Shown: in pieces, positions 7,389 through 14,484 of the stretch
Layout: the number at the start of each line of letters is the position of its first letter
How positions within the stretch are numbered: the stretch's first letter is position 1
Notes under the pieces: generated by a model
The model's input: the letters and a program-made list of their open reading frames with translations, nothing else
Database searches by the model: none
What the model was told of the DNA's origin: nothing
Source of the DNA: Massilia aquatica
Lineage (GTDB): Bacteria; Pseudomonadota; Gammaproteobacteria; Burkholderiales; Burkholderiaceae_D
Assembly: GCF_011682045.1 (NCBI RefSeq)
Contig: NZ_VVIW01000008.1
Coordinates: forward strand, 62,001-126,000
Reading direction: 5' to 3'
DNA length: 64,000 nt
Made by a program: the position numbers and the translations under genes

Positions 7389-7544
7389 TTAGATGGCGTT
7401 CACGGCTGCGGTGTTGGCCTTCTTCTGGATCTGCGCCAGCATTTCGGCGGCGCTGAGCGCCTCGTTGGCGGCCATACCGGCGGTGATGGTTGCCAGACCC
7501 GTTGCGGTACCTGCTGCTGCTGCTCCTGTGACTGCTGCGCCCAT
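7389..7544 (-). CDS. 51-residue Ala-rich small protein, copy A
   Basis: A 51-residue protein beginning MGAAVTGAAAAGTATGLATI. A small-residue-rich hydrophobic stretch (about 2-25) could insert in a membrane or pack as a helix. It is followed by an amphipathic helix (NEALSAAEMLAQIQKKAN) and the end AAVNAI. It has no Cys, Trp, Tyr or Phe. The amino-acid sequence is identical to copy B at 7657-7812, while the DNA differs at eight silent sites. An hrp-box match ends 66 bases before the ATG, and a strong terminator follows, so it is a single-gene transcript. A secreted type III substrate such as a pilin-, needle- or harpin-like subunit is the leading guess. Confidence 0.7.
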   Translation of the reverse strand: MGAAVTGAAAAGTATGLATITAGMAANEALSAAEMLAQIQKKANTAAVNAI

Positions 7545-7609
7545 GGTGTGCTCCCTGAAAGGTGATGTTCATTGCCGCCGTGGCGATCCACGGCGGTGGT
7601 GGTCCTGCT

Positions 7610-7638
7610 TGAGTCGTGCTGCGGCGGCAATCAGTTCC
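7610..7638 (-). promoter_or_regulatory. Hrp box of the copy A small gene
   Basis: The minus strand reads GGAACT, 16 bases, CGACTCA, one change in each half from the HrpL consensus. It stands 66 bases from the start codon, exactly as for copy B. The -35 half lies in the loop of an 8-bp perfect inverted repeat (7624-7646) that is followed by six T on the plus strand. Confidence 0.6.
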
Positions 7639-7656
7639 ATTGCCGCTGCTTTTTTC

Positions 7657-7812
7657 TTAGATGGCGTTCACGGCTGCGGTGTTGGCCTTCTTCTGGATCT
7701 GCGCCAGCATCTCGGCCGCGCTGAGGGCCTCATTGGCGGCCATGCCCGCGGTGATCGTTGCCAGGCCCGTTGCGGTACCTGCTGCTGCTGCTCCTGTGAC
7801 TGCTGCGCCCAT
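7657..7812 (-). CDS. 51-residue Ala-rich small protein, copy B
   Basis: Same 51-residue product as copy A, residue for residue, encoded by DNA that differs at eight synonymous positions. The ribosome site AAGGAG precedes the ATG by seven bases. The hrp-box match lies 66 bases upstream. Two exact protein copies with independent silent changes argue that the protein is under strong purifying selection, or that high dosage is needed, which fits a structural subunit. No known family was recognised. Confidence 0.7.
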   Translation of the reverse strand: MGAAVTGAAAAGTATGLATITAGMAANEALSAAEMLAQIQKKANTAAVNAI

Positions 7813-7877
7813 GACTTGCTCCTTGAAGGTTGAGTGAGGTCGCCGCCACAGCCATGTGCGGCTGCGGCGGTCCTGAT

Positions 7878-7906
7878 TGAGTAGTTTCGCCGCGAACATA
7901 AGTTCC
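7878..7906 (-). promoter_or_regulatory. Hrp box of the copy B small gene
   Basis: The minus strand reads GGAACT, 16 bases, CTACTCA. It shares the CNACTCA -10 half with the copy A site and has the same 66-base distance to the start codon. Confidence 0.6.
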
Positions 7907-8048
7907 GTCGTCCCACAGGCTTTTTCGTCGCGCGCGCCGGGCGCTGAGATTTGTTGAGGAATCGCCGGTGCAGGCCAAGTATGATTGGTGTTGCATAGCC
8001 ACAGGGCAACAGGCAGCGGCGCCGCCGGGGCGTCATTTTTCGGGATAG

Positions 8049-9143
8049 ATGATGGGCGACGAATTTTTGGCGGGACGCGATTTGCTGTCGGAGCTGATTG
8101 CACTGGTCAACAAGGGCGAGGTGTTCTCCGATATCCATATCGAGCAGGACGCGCGCATCATGATCAAGACGCCGCGCGGCTGGACTGCGGCGGGCGAGGA
8201 GCCGGTCACGCTGGCCGAGATGACGCCGCTCCTGGCGGCCATCGACGAGGACTGGGAAGACAAGATACTCAGCGCCGCCATCGACCGCACCTTCGTGCTG
8301 ACCAACTGCCGCCTGCGCTGCAACCTGTACCGCATGTCGGGCGGGCGCGCGATCGGCATCGCCATCCGGCGCCTGCCGATGGATCCGATCTCGATCGAGA
8401 AGACCGGGCTGCCGTCGTACGTGCGCACCATGCTCGAGGCGACCAAGGGCGTGATCCTGGTCACCGGCCCGACCGGCTCCGGCAAGACCACCACCATGGC
8501 CGCGCTGCTCGACCATATCAACCGCACCCGCAGTGCCCACATCGTCACCATCGAAGAACCGATCGAGTACTACCTGCGGCGCGACCAGGCCATCATTTCG
8601 CAAAAGGAGGTGCCGACCGACACCGCCAGCTTCTCGAGCGGCCTGCGCGAGGCGATGCGGCAAAAGCCGGATGTGCTGATGGTGGGCGAAATCCGCGACT
8701 TCGACACCGCCGACACCGTGCTGCACGCCGGCGAATCGGGCCACCTGGTGCTGGCCACCATGCATACCAACAGCGCGCTGGGCGCGATCGGCAAGCTGCT
8801 GGGGTATTTTCCGGCCGATCAACAGGCGCAGCGCGCCGCCGCGCTGGCCAACTCGCTGATCGGCGTGATCTACCAGAACCTGCTGCCGAGCGAAGACGGG
8901 AAGAGCTTCGTGCTGGCCAGCGAGATGATCTTCAACCACAACCAGCAGGTGGCGCCGCTGATCAGCGATCCGTCCAAGCTGCACCTGATCGCCGATTTCC
9001 TCAAGCGCAAGGAAGACAATATGTCGCGCAGCCTGAACGACGTGCTGGCGCAGCTGGTCGGCAAGAAGATGATCGGCAGCAAGGACGCGATGCGCTCGTC
9101 GTACAACCGGCTGGAGCTGCATGAAATGCTGAACAAGCGCTAA
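8049..9143 (+). CDS. PilT-like secretion/retraction ATPase
   Basis: A 364-residue ATPase of the GspE/PilT superfamily, close to pilus retraction motors in length and layout. Motifs in order are the N-terminal PAS-like part (FSDIHIEQDARIMIKTP), Walker A GPTGSGKTT, an Asp-box VTIEEPIEY, Walker B VLMVGEIRD, and the His box TMHTNSALGAI followed by GYFP. The zinc-binding Cys cluster of PilB/GspE is absent, which favours a PilT/PilU or DotB-type hexamer. It sits alone on the plus strand between type III small genes and sctU, several kb from the R64-like pilus operon. It could serve that pilus, whose R64 counterpart has no retraction motor. Two ATG codons occur in a row at the start. Confidence 0.85.
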   Translation: MMGDEFLAGRDLLSELIALVNKGEVFSDIHIEQDARIMIKTPRGWTAAGEEPVTLAEMTPLLAAIDEDWEDKILSAAIDRTFVLTNCRLRCNLYRMSGGRAIGIAIRRLPMDPISIEKTGLPSYVRTMLEATKGVILVTGPTGSGKTTTMAALLDHINRTRSAHIVTIEEPIEYYLRRDQAIISQKEVPTDTASFSSGLREAMRQKPDVLMVGEIRDFDTADTVLHAGESGHLVLATMHTNSALGAIGKLLGYFPADQQAQRAAALANSLIGVIYQNLLPSEDGKSFVLASEMIFNHNQQVAPLISDPSKLHLIADFLKRKEDNMSRSLNDVLAQLVGKKMIGSKDAMRSSYNRLELHEMLNKR

Positions 9144-9152
9144 CGCGCCGCC

Positions 9153-9536
9153 TTACACCAGGTCGCGGCCGGGCTGGCACAGTTCGCAGCCGCCGCAGCC
9201 GCTCTCGAGGCACGGATCGCACGCGTCGTCGTCGCGCTCGCGCAGGCCGGCGCTGTGGCTGGCCGCCTTGACCGGCTTGATGGTGGGTTCGCGTTTGACC
9301 AAACCCTTGCGCAGCGGCGGCACCAGCGTCACCGCCACCAGCGCCAGGTGGTGCATGCGGTCGGCGCCGCTGCCGACCTCGTTGTCGACCTGTTTGGCGT
9401 CCTGCTCGTCCCGCTCGTCGCGTTCGGCATCGACATTGGCGCCGGCGCGCGTCACCCGGCGCGGCGTGAGAGTGCCAGCGCCGACCTGCTGCGCTCCCGC
9501 CGCCCCCAGGATGCCAATGGCGAGCTCAGGGCGCAT
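9153..9536 (-). CDS. Protein with C-terminal Cys cluster, last gene of the sct operon
   Basis: A 127-residue product that starts inside the end of sctU (11-base overlap), the coupling pattern seen throughout this operon. The middle is highly charged (AERDERDEQDAKQ). The last 25 residues hold six cysteines in the pattern CDPC-x4-CGGCELC, a likely zinc or iron-sulphur site. No family is recognised, and no standard Sct component has this cluster. It may be a system-specific accessory or a substrate. The reading depends on the overlapping ATG at 9536; a longer frame from 9575 is possible but overlaps sctU more. Confidence 0.55.
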   Translation of the reverse strand: MRPELAIGILGAAGAQQVGAGTLTPRRVTRAGANVDAERDERDEQDAKQVDNEVGSGADRMHHLALVAVTLVPPLRKGLVKREPTIKPVKAASHSAGLRERDDDACDPCLESGCGGCELCQPGRDLV

Positions 9537-10632
9537 GGGATTGGGGCGGCTCGCCGCGGCTTTCCAGCTCGACATCGCGGCCGGGATCGTTCTGCTCCAT
9601 CAGTTCCTGCACCACCGCGTACACATGCGCCACCGCCTCGTAACTGGCCTTCGGTACATACTGGTCGGCCTTGCCGGTCGCGTACAAGGTGCGCGCCAGC
9701 CACACGTGCCGGATGACCGGAATGCCACGGGCGCGCGCTTCGCGAATCATCGCCTGTGCCACTTCGTCCTTGCCCTTGGCCAGCAGCATGGGCGCGGCCG
9801 TCTGCGCGGCGTCGTAGAACAGGGCGACTGCGAAGTGGGTCGGATTGACCACCACCGCGTTGGCGCCGGCGGTCTTCGCGGCCGGCGCCTCCATCGACTG
9901 CTGCATCGCCATGCCCTTTCGGTGCGCCTTGACGTGCGGGTCGCCCTCGGCCTGCTTGTACTCGCGCCGGATTTCTTCCATGTCCATGCGCAGCGACTTG
10001 ATATGGAAGTATTTTTGCAGCGCGAAGTCGATGATGGCGAGCACCAGGCACACACCGACGACCGGATGGAGCACCATGCGCAGCAGCGCGATGAAGCCGA
10101 AATAGATATCCTTCGGCTCGCCGTTTGCCATCTGCAGGATCGACGGCAGCTGGCCGCGCACCGTGAACCAGATCATCAGGCCCAGGGTGCCTGCCTTGAC
10201 CACCGCCATCAGCAGTTCGCCCACTTTTTTCATGGCGAACAGCTGCTTGACGCCGTTGACGGGGTTGATCTTGTCGAACGTGGGAATCAGCGATTGCGGC
10301 GCGATCAGCACCCCGAACTGGCCCCAGTGGGCGGCAAAGGCAACCACGACGCACATCACGAAAAACACGCCGAAGACGGTCAGCAGCAGGGTGCCGGCGG
10401 CCGTCAGCACGACCGGCATGGCGGTGGCAAACGGCTGGCCGGCCTGGCGCAGGGACAGCTCGAACAGGGCGTCGATCGCGGCGCGCCACTGCGGTTCGGT
10501 GGCCAGGGCGAGCTCCGCCACGCAGATCAGCATGGCCACCCGCGCCAGGTCGCGGCTGACCGCGATCTGGCCCTTTTCGCGGGCCTCGCGCAGCTTCTGG
10601 TCGGTGGGTTGTTCTGTTTTTTCGTCGCTCAT
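9526..10632 (-). CDS. sctU: Type III secretion export switch protein SctU
   Basis: A 368-residue inner-membrane protein with four N-terminal membrane segments (residues about 28-210) and a cytoplasmic autoproteolytic domain. The NPTH cleavage motif is at residues 263-266, the same position as in YscU. SctU cleaves itself between Asn and Pro to allow the switch from early to late substrates. The N-terminus EKTEQPTDQKLREAREKGQ is the family signature. It overlaps sctT by four bases and the Cys-cluster gene by eleven, within the hrcRSTU-type gene block. Confidence 0.96.
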   Translation of the reverse strand: MSDEKTEQPTDQKLREAREKGQIAVSRDLARVAMLICVAELALATEPQWRAAIDALFELSLRQAGQPFATAMPVVLTAAGTLLLTVFGVFFVMCVVVAFAAHWGQFGVLIAPQSLIPTFDKINPVNGVKQLFAMKKVGELLMAVVKAGTLGLMIWFTVRGQLPSILQMANGEPKDIYFGFIALLRMVLHPVVGVCLVLAIIDFALQKYFHIKSLRMDMEEIRREYKQAEGDPHVKAHRKGMAMQQSMEAPAAKTAGANAVVVNPTHFAVALFYDAAQTAAPMLLAKGKDEVAQAMIREARARGIPVIRHVWLARTLYATGKADQYVPKASYEAVAHVYAVVQELMEQNDPGRDVELESRGEPPQSHAP

Positions 10633-11414
10633 TGGCGGCCGTAGTCCAGCATTTGCGGGATGAAGTCGAGCATGTGGGCAAAGTCGCCCGCCACGTAGTG
10701 CGAAAAGATCGGCCAGTAGACCAGCAGGATGAACAGCCCCACCAGGCTTTTGAGCGGCGCCGACAGGAACGAGACCTGCAGGTTGGCGGCGAAGATGCCG
10801 ATCACGGCCAGGCCGAAATCGATCATCAGCAGCGGAATGATCACCGGGCCGCCGTAGACCGCGATATGCCAGAAGAATTCGCCGAAGCGCTTGATCAACA
10901 GGTCCAGGTGGCCGGGCTCGAACGGGGGCGTCAGGCTCAGCGCCGGCCACAGGCCGTAGCTGTCCATCAGCACGCGCACCAGCGCCACGAACAGCCCGGC
11001 TTCGACCATGACCAGCACCACGGCCTGGAGCAGCATGCTGCCCAGGGCGCTGGCGTCCTGGTCGAGGTTGGACTGGATCTGGATCGGCGAGCGCTGGGTG
11101 TCGAGGATCGAGCCGATCGACTGCGCCACCCACAGCGGGATCGACAGCAGCACCCCCAGCATCAGGCCGATGCCGGCTTCCTTGAGCGCCAGCGCGGCGG
11201 CCACCAGCAGGCCGGGCGTGGACTGCTGGAGCGACAAGAAGGCCGGCGCCACCGCCGGCAGCGCGATGGCGACGGCCACCGCGTTGCGCATCTGGCCCTG
11301 CAAGGTGCGCCCGGAAAAACCCGGCAGGATCGCCAGGCACACGGCGGTGCGCGGGATCGTCAGCGCCAGCGCGACCAGGAAGGTTTGCATGTCGACCGCC
11401 AGCGAAGCTTGCAT
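10629..11414 (-). CDS. sctT: Type III secretion export gate protein SctT
   Basis: A 261-residue polytopic inner-membrane protein of the SpaR/YscT/HrcT family, part of the SctRST export gate that forms the substrate entry pore. At least six hydrophobic segments are visible, with the conserved GxxxDxxxG-type stretch near SIGSILDTQRSP and a C-terminal segment LLVYWPIFSHYV. It begins one base after the sctS stop and ends in an ATGA overlap with sctU. Length is standard for the family. Confidence 0.95.
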   Translation of the reverse strand: MQASLAVDMQTFLVALALTIPRTAVCLAILPGFSGRTLQGQMRNAVAVAIALPAVAPAFLSLQQSTPGLLVAAALALKEAGIGLMLGVLLSIPLWVAQSIGSILDTQRSPIQIQSNLDQDASALGSMLLQAVVLVMVEAGLFVALVRVLMDSYGLWPALSLTPPFEPGHLDLLIKRFGEFFWHIAVYGGPVIIPLLMIDFGLAVIGIFAANLQVSFLSAPLKSLVGLFILLVYWPIFSHYVAGDFAHMLDFIPQMLDYGRQ

Positions 11415-11415
11415 G

Positions 11416-11679
11416 TCAGCGTCCGATGGTGGGGATCAGCAGGAAGGCCTTGTCGGCCAGCTGCATGATCTCGGCGCCGAACCAGCGCCCCAGCACGGCG
11501 ACGGTGAGCGCCACCGACATCAGCTTGACCACGTAGGGCAGGGTCTGGTCCTGCACCTGCGTGATCGCCTGCACCAGCGAGACCAGCACGCCGAACAGGG
11601 TGGCGATGAGCAGCGGCGGCGCCGAGATGACGATCGCCAGCCACAGGCCCTGCTGGAAGAATTGGAGGGTATCGCCCAT
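11416..11679 (-). CDS. sctS: Type III secretion export gate protein SctS
   Basis: An 87-residue protein with two hydrophobic helices (about residues 12-35 and 48-75), the full length of the FliQ/YscS/HrcS family. The helix pair forms part of the spiral export gate with SctR and SctT. The middle stretch QAITQVQDQTLPYVVKL is highly typical of the family. It lies 22 bases after sctR and one base before sctT. Confidence 0.96.
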   Translation of the reverse strand: MGDTLQFFQQGLWLAIVISAPPLLIATLFGVLVSLVQAITQVQDQTLPYVVKLMSVALTVAVLGRWFGAEIMQLADKAFLLIPTIGR

Positions 11680-11701
11680 GGCGCGCCTTAAGAGTGATAG
11701 A

Positions 11702-12361
11702 TCAAAGATACGACATGGCCAGGGCGTTGAGCAGCTTGCCCCAACCGCCGACCATGGCGAACAACAGCAGCTTGAGCGGAATCGTGATGGTCTGCGGGCT
11801 GACTTGCTGCATCCCGAGCGCCATCAGCAGGTTCGACACCAGCAGGTCGATCACGACGAACGGAATGTAGATCAGGAAGCCGATCTGGTAGCCGGTCTGG
11901 AGTTCCGAGACCACGAACGCCGGCACCAGCACCAGCAGGTCGCCCGAGGTGGCGGCCTGCGCCATGTCCTTGGGCCACAGCTTCCTGGCCGAGTCGAGGA
12001 ACAGCTCGCGCTGCTCCGGATTGCTGAACTTGAGCATGAACTCGCGCAGCGGTTCGATCGCCTCGCGTCCCTGCGACAGCAACTGGCCGCTGCCGCCGGA
12101 AACGCCGCGCGCCTCGATGGCCAGCGCACGCACGCCGATCTGCTGCGCGGTGGGGGCCATGATGAAGATGCTCATGGCCAGGGAAATGCCGTAGATGGCC
12201 ATGGTCGGCGGCACCTGCTGCACGCCGATGGCGTTGCGCAGCACCAGCAGCACCAGCGAGATTTTCAGGAAGGAAGTGGTGACGACGACGATCAAAGGAA
12301 TCAGCGACATCATCCCGAGCAGAATCGCAAACGAGACGACGTCGTACTGGCTGCTCATCAT
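11702..12361 (-). CDS. sctR: Type III secretion export gate protein SctR
   Basis: A 219-residue FliP/YscR/HrcR-family membrane protein, five copies of which form the core of the export gate. Typical pieces are LIVVVTTSFLKISLVLLVLR, the periplasmic FSNPEQRELFL region, and the C-terminal block FLIYIPFVVIDLLVSNLLMALGM, given here in part. The first of two consecutive ATG codons (12361, 12358) overlaps the sctQ stop. Confidence 0.96.
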   Translation of the reverse strand: MMSSQYDVVSFAILLGMMSLIPLIVVVTTSFLKISLVLLVLRNAIGVQQVPPTMAIYGISLAMSIFIMAPTAQQIGVRALAIEARGVSGGSGQLLSQGREAIEPLREFMLKFSNPEQRELFLDSARKLWPKDMAQAATSGDLLVLVPAFVVSELQTGYQIGFLIYIPFVVIDLLVSNLLMALGMQQVSPQTITIPLKLLLFAMVGGWGKLLNALAMSYL

Positions 12362-13353
12362 GCCGCGCTCCACTCGGTAATGCGCACGCCCAGGCGGCCG
12401 TCGACGTCGACCGCTTCGGCGCGTCCGAGCAGTTGGCCGCCGCAGCGGATCTCGAGCGCGCCCGGGTCGGCGCCGGCCAGCAGCAGGGTGCTGCCGACGG
12501 CCAGGCTGCGCAGCGCGCCCAGGCTGAGCGTGAGCTTGCCCAGTTCGATGTCGAGGGTGGCGGGAAGCTGGTCCAGCGCCATGTCGTGCGATGCGTCCAT
12601 CCGGTTCTCCAAAGCTAAAATGATCAAACTGCATGGCGCCTGGTAGCGCACGGTGGCGCTCAGGCCACCGAGGGTGAGGCGGCCTTCGCCGCTGCTATCG
12701 AAGGCGCTGTTGTCGGGCTGTAGTACGTCGCCGGGACGCAGGCCGGCCAGCATGGCGTGCGGGAGGCTGTGGCGCGCCAGCCGTACCGGCCATTGCGGTG
12801 CCAGGCCGGCGTAGGTGTCGAGCGGCGCTTGCAGATGCCGCCAGCCTGGGCCGGCCAGCAGTTGCAGCCAGTCGGCGGCGCTGGCGCGGCCGTGGGTGGA
12901 GATCATGTGGCCGCCGCCGCGCAGGGTCAGGCCCAGGGTGACCATGTCAGGTCCCGCGTCGACCGGTTCGAGGAACAGACCGACGGCGCCGGCCAGCGGC
13001 GTAGCGGCCAGGCGCGCGCACACGGCGCCTTGCAGCCATTCCCAGTGCGGGCCATGGCCGTCGTCGCCGAGGTCGATGCCGGTGAGGGCGCGCAGCAGGC
13101 GCGCCCCGCGCACCAGTTCTATTTGTCCAAAGCTGCCATGCACGGTCAGCGGATCGGGCCACGAGGGCGCCGCCCCGGTGGCCGCGTGCAGCGTCAGGGT
13201 GGCATCGGGCGCCAGTTCTGGCAGCGCCGCCTGGCGTCCGCGCCCGGTCAGGCGCGCCAGCTCGGCCTGGGCGGCGCTGACGCGGGCCACGGGTAGCGCT
13301 CGCACGGGGTGCGTGCTTGCGAACGGAATAATCGGGCAGCTCGGCATGGTCAT
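12358..13353 (-). CDS. sctQ: Type III secretion cytoplasmic C-ring protein SctQ
   Basis: A 331-residue C-ring (sorting platform) protein. The C-terminal 75 residues form a SPOA domain, seen in TLDIELGKLTLSLGALRSLA and the following GSTLLLAG and EAVDVDGRLGVRI. The N-terminal two thirds are divergent, as usual. In Pseudomonas the homologue is split into HrcQa and HrcQb; here it is one frame. An internal start giving the SPOA part alone, known in several systems, is possible but no clear site was verified. A 62-base gap, the largest in the operon, separates it from sctP. Confidence 0.88.
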   Translation of the reverse strand: MTMPSCPIIPFASTHPVRALPVARVSAAQAELARLTGRGRQAALPELAPDATLTLHAATGAAPSWPDPLTVHGSFGQIELVRGARLLRALTGIDLGDDGHGPHWEWLQGAVCARLAATPLAGAVGLFLEPVDAGPDMVTLGLTLRGGGHMISTHGRASAADWLQLLAGPGWRHLQAPLDTYAGLAPQWPVRLARHSLPHAMLAGLRPGDVLQPDNSAFDSSGEGRLTLGGLSATVRYQAPCSLIILALENRMDASHDMALDQLPATLDIELGKLTLSLGALRSLAVGSTLLLAGADPGALEIRCGGQLLGRAEAVDVDGRLGVRITEWSAA

Positions 13354-13415
13354 CGATCCGGGTAGGCCGGCGGCGTCGCGATGGCGGCGCCCGCATGGCG
13401 GGGAAGGGTGGGCCG

Positions 13416-14015
13416 CTAGAGCAGGGCGATCCGCACATCCTTCTGCATACGTTGCTGTAAACGCCGTTCCAGTTCCATTCTATTTTTGCGCAGGCGCTGT
13501 TCAAGCGCGCCGCCGCCGGCGCTGAGTAGAAAATGAATGCTGCCCGGCGCCGATTGCACCACCACCCCGATTGACTGCCCGCCTGGCAGCAGCAGCTCGA
13601 AAATGCCTTGCCGCCCCTCCAGCCCATGCAGGCCGGCTTCCAGTTCGGCCTGCGCATCGAAGTCAGCGCACGCTTGGCCTGCGCCCGTCGCCCCGGCCGC
13701 ACCGGCGTGCGCGCCTGCGCCATCGTCGCCGCTGTCCGCGCAGTGCTCGCGCAGGGCGGCGGCGTGCGTGGGCACGTTGACGCCGGCCGGCTCGTGGCCG
13801 GGCGGATCGCGGCGCTGGTCGGACTGGCGCGATGACTGCGCCTCGCGCGTTCTGGCGCGCGCTGGTGGCACGGCGCTGCGCGCGGGCGCCGGCGTGGGCG
13901 TGGCGGCCTGCGGCTGCGCCCTGGGTGCATACGGCGGCGGGCGCCGGCGCACCGGCGGCGCCGGGTCGTCCTCGCGCGCCGGGGTGGGCGTGCGGGCGCG
14001 GATCTCAATCGTCAT
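13416..14015 (-). CDS. sctP: Needle-length/substrate-switch regulator SctP
   Basis: A 199-residue protein with a long Pro/Ala/Arg-rich, probably disordered N-terminal half. It has a C-terminal folded domain of about 80 residues (GIFELLLPGGQSIGVVVQSA then LEQRLRKNRMELERRLQQRM). This arrangement and the position between sctO and sctQ match HrpP/HpaP/SctP proteins, which act as molecular rulers and help switch substrate specificity through SctU. The sequence is too divergent for certainty on its own; the gene order carries the call. It overlaps sctO by 11 bases. Confidence 0.75.
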   Translation of the reverse strand: MTIEIRARTPTPAREDDPAPPVRRRPPPYAPRAQPQAATPTPAPARSAVPPARARTREAQSSRQSDQRRDPPGHEPAGVNVPTHAAALREHCADSGDDGAGAHAGAAGATGAGQACADFDAQAELEAGLHGLEGRQGIFELLLPGGQSIGVVVQSAPGSIHFLLSAGGGALEQRLRKNRMELERRLQQRMQKDVRIALL

Positions 14016-14484
14016 GGCGGCGCTCCGTGGCTTTGATGTGTTCGCGCAGGATGTCGAGCTTTTCCTGCTGGCGGCGGGCCTCGCGCAGCTGGCGGTGGGC
14101 GGCGAAGAACACGGCGCCGGCCGCGCGCCCGGCCACGGCGCTTTCGCGCCAGGCCAGCAGGCGCTGGCCGGTGTCGCGCTTCATGCGCTCGTAGCCGCCC
14201 TGGTCGGCGCGGAACTGGCGGCTGTCGGTTTCCATCGCAAAGAACTGCCGGCGCGCGTTCTGCCAGTGCCGGTCCGCCGCCAGGCGCGCGCCGCGCCACA
14301 GCAGCTTGGCCTGGCGCAGCGCGCCGCGCCGCTCGCGCCAGTGCTCGCGGGCGTCGCGCTGTTCGCGTTCGAGCCGTTCCAGCCGGTGCTTGCGCACGCC
14401 CAGCAGGCGTTCGAGCGTGCGGTCGGGAACGCGCGGCTCGGCCAGTTCCACCGGTTCGCGCCGGGCCGCGCCGCGCGCCATCAT
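14005..14484 (-). CDS. sctO: Type III ATPase stalk protein SctO
   Basis: A 159-residue highly charged protein that is nearly all helical with heptad-like spacing, as expected for the YscO/HrpO/FliJ-type antiparallel coiled coil. SctO sits in the centre of the ATPase ring and couples it to the export gate. The composition is very rich in Arg and Glu (for example VRKHRLERLEREQRDAREHW). It overlaps sctN by four bases upstream and sctP by eleven downstream. Confidence 0.8.
   Translation of the reverse strand: MMARGAARREPVELAEPRVPDRTLERLLGVRKHRLERLEREQRDAREHWRERRGALRQAKLLWRGARLAADRHWQNARRQFFAMETDSRQFRADQGGYERMKRDTGQRLLAWRESAVAGRAAGAVFFAAHRQLREARRQQEKLDILREHIKATERRHDD

Noticed and set aside
9268-10644. 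A 458-codon plus-strand open frame opposite sctU
   Set aside because: It overlaps the whole of SctU, which carries the NPTH site and full family signatures.
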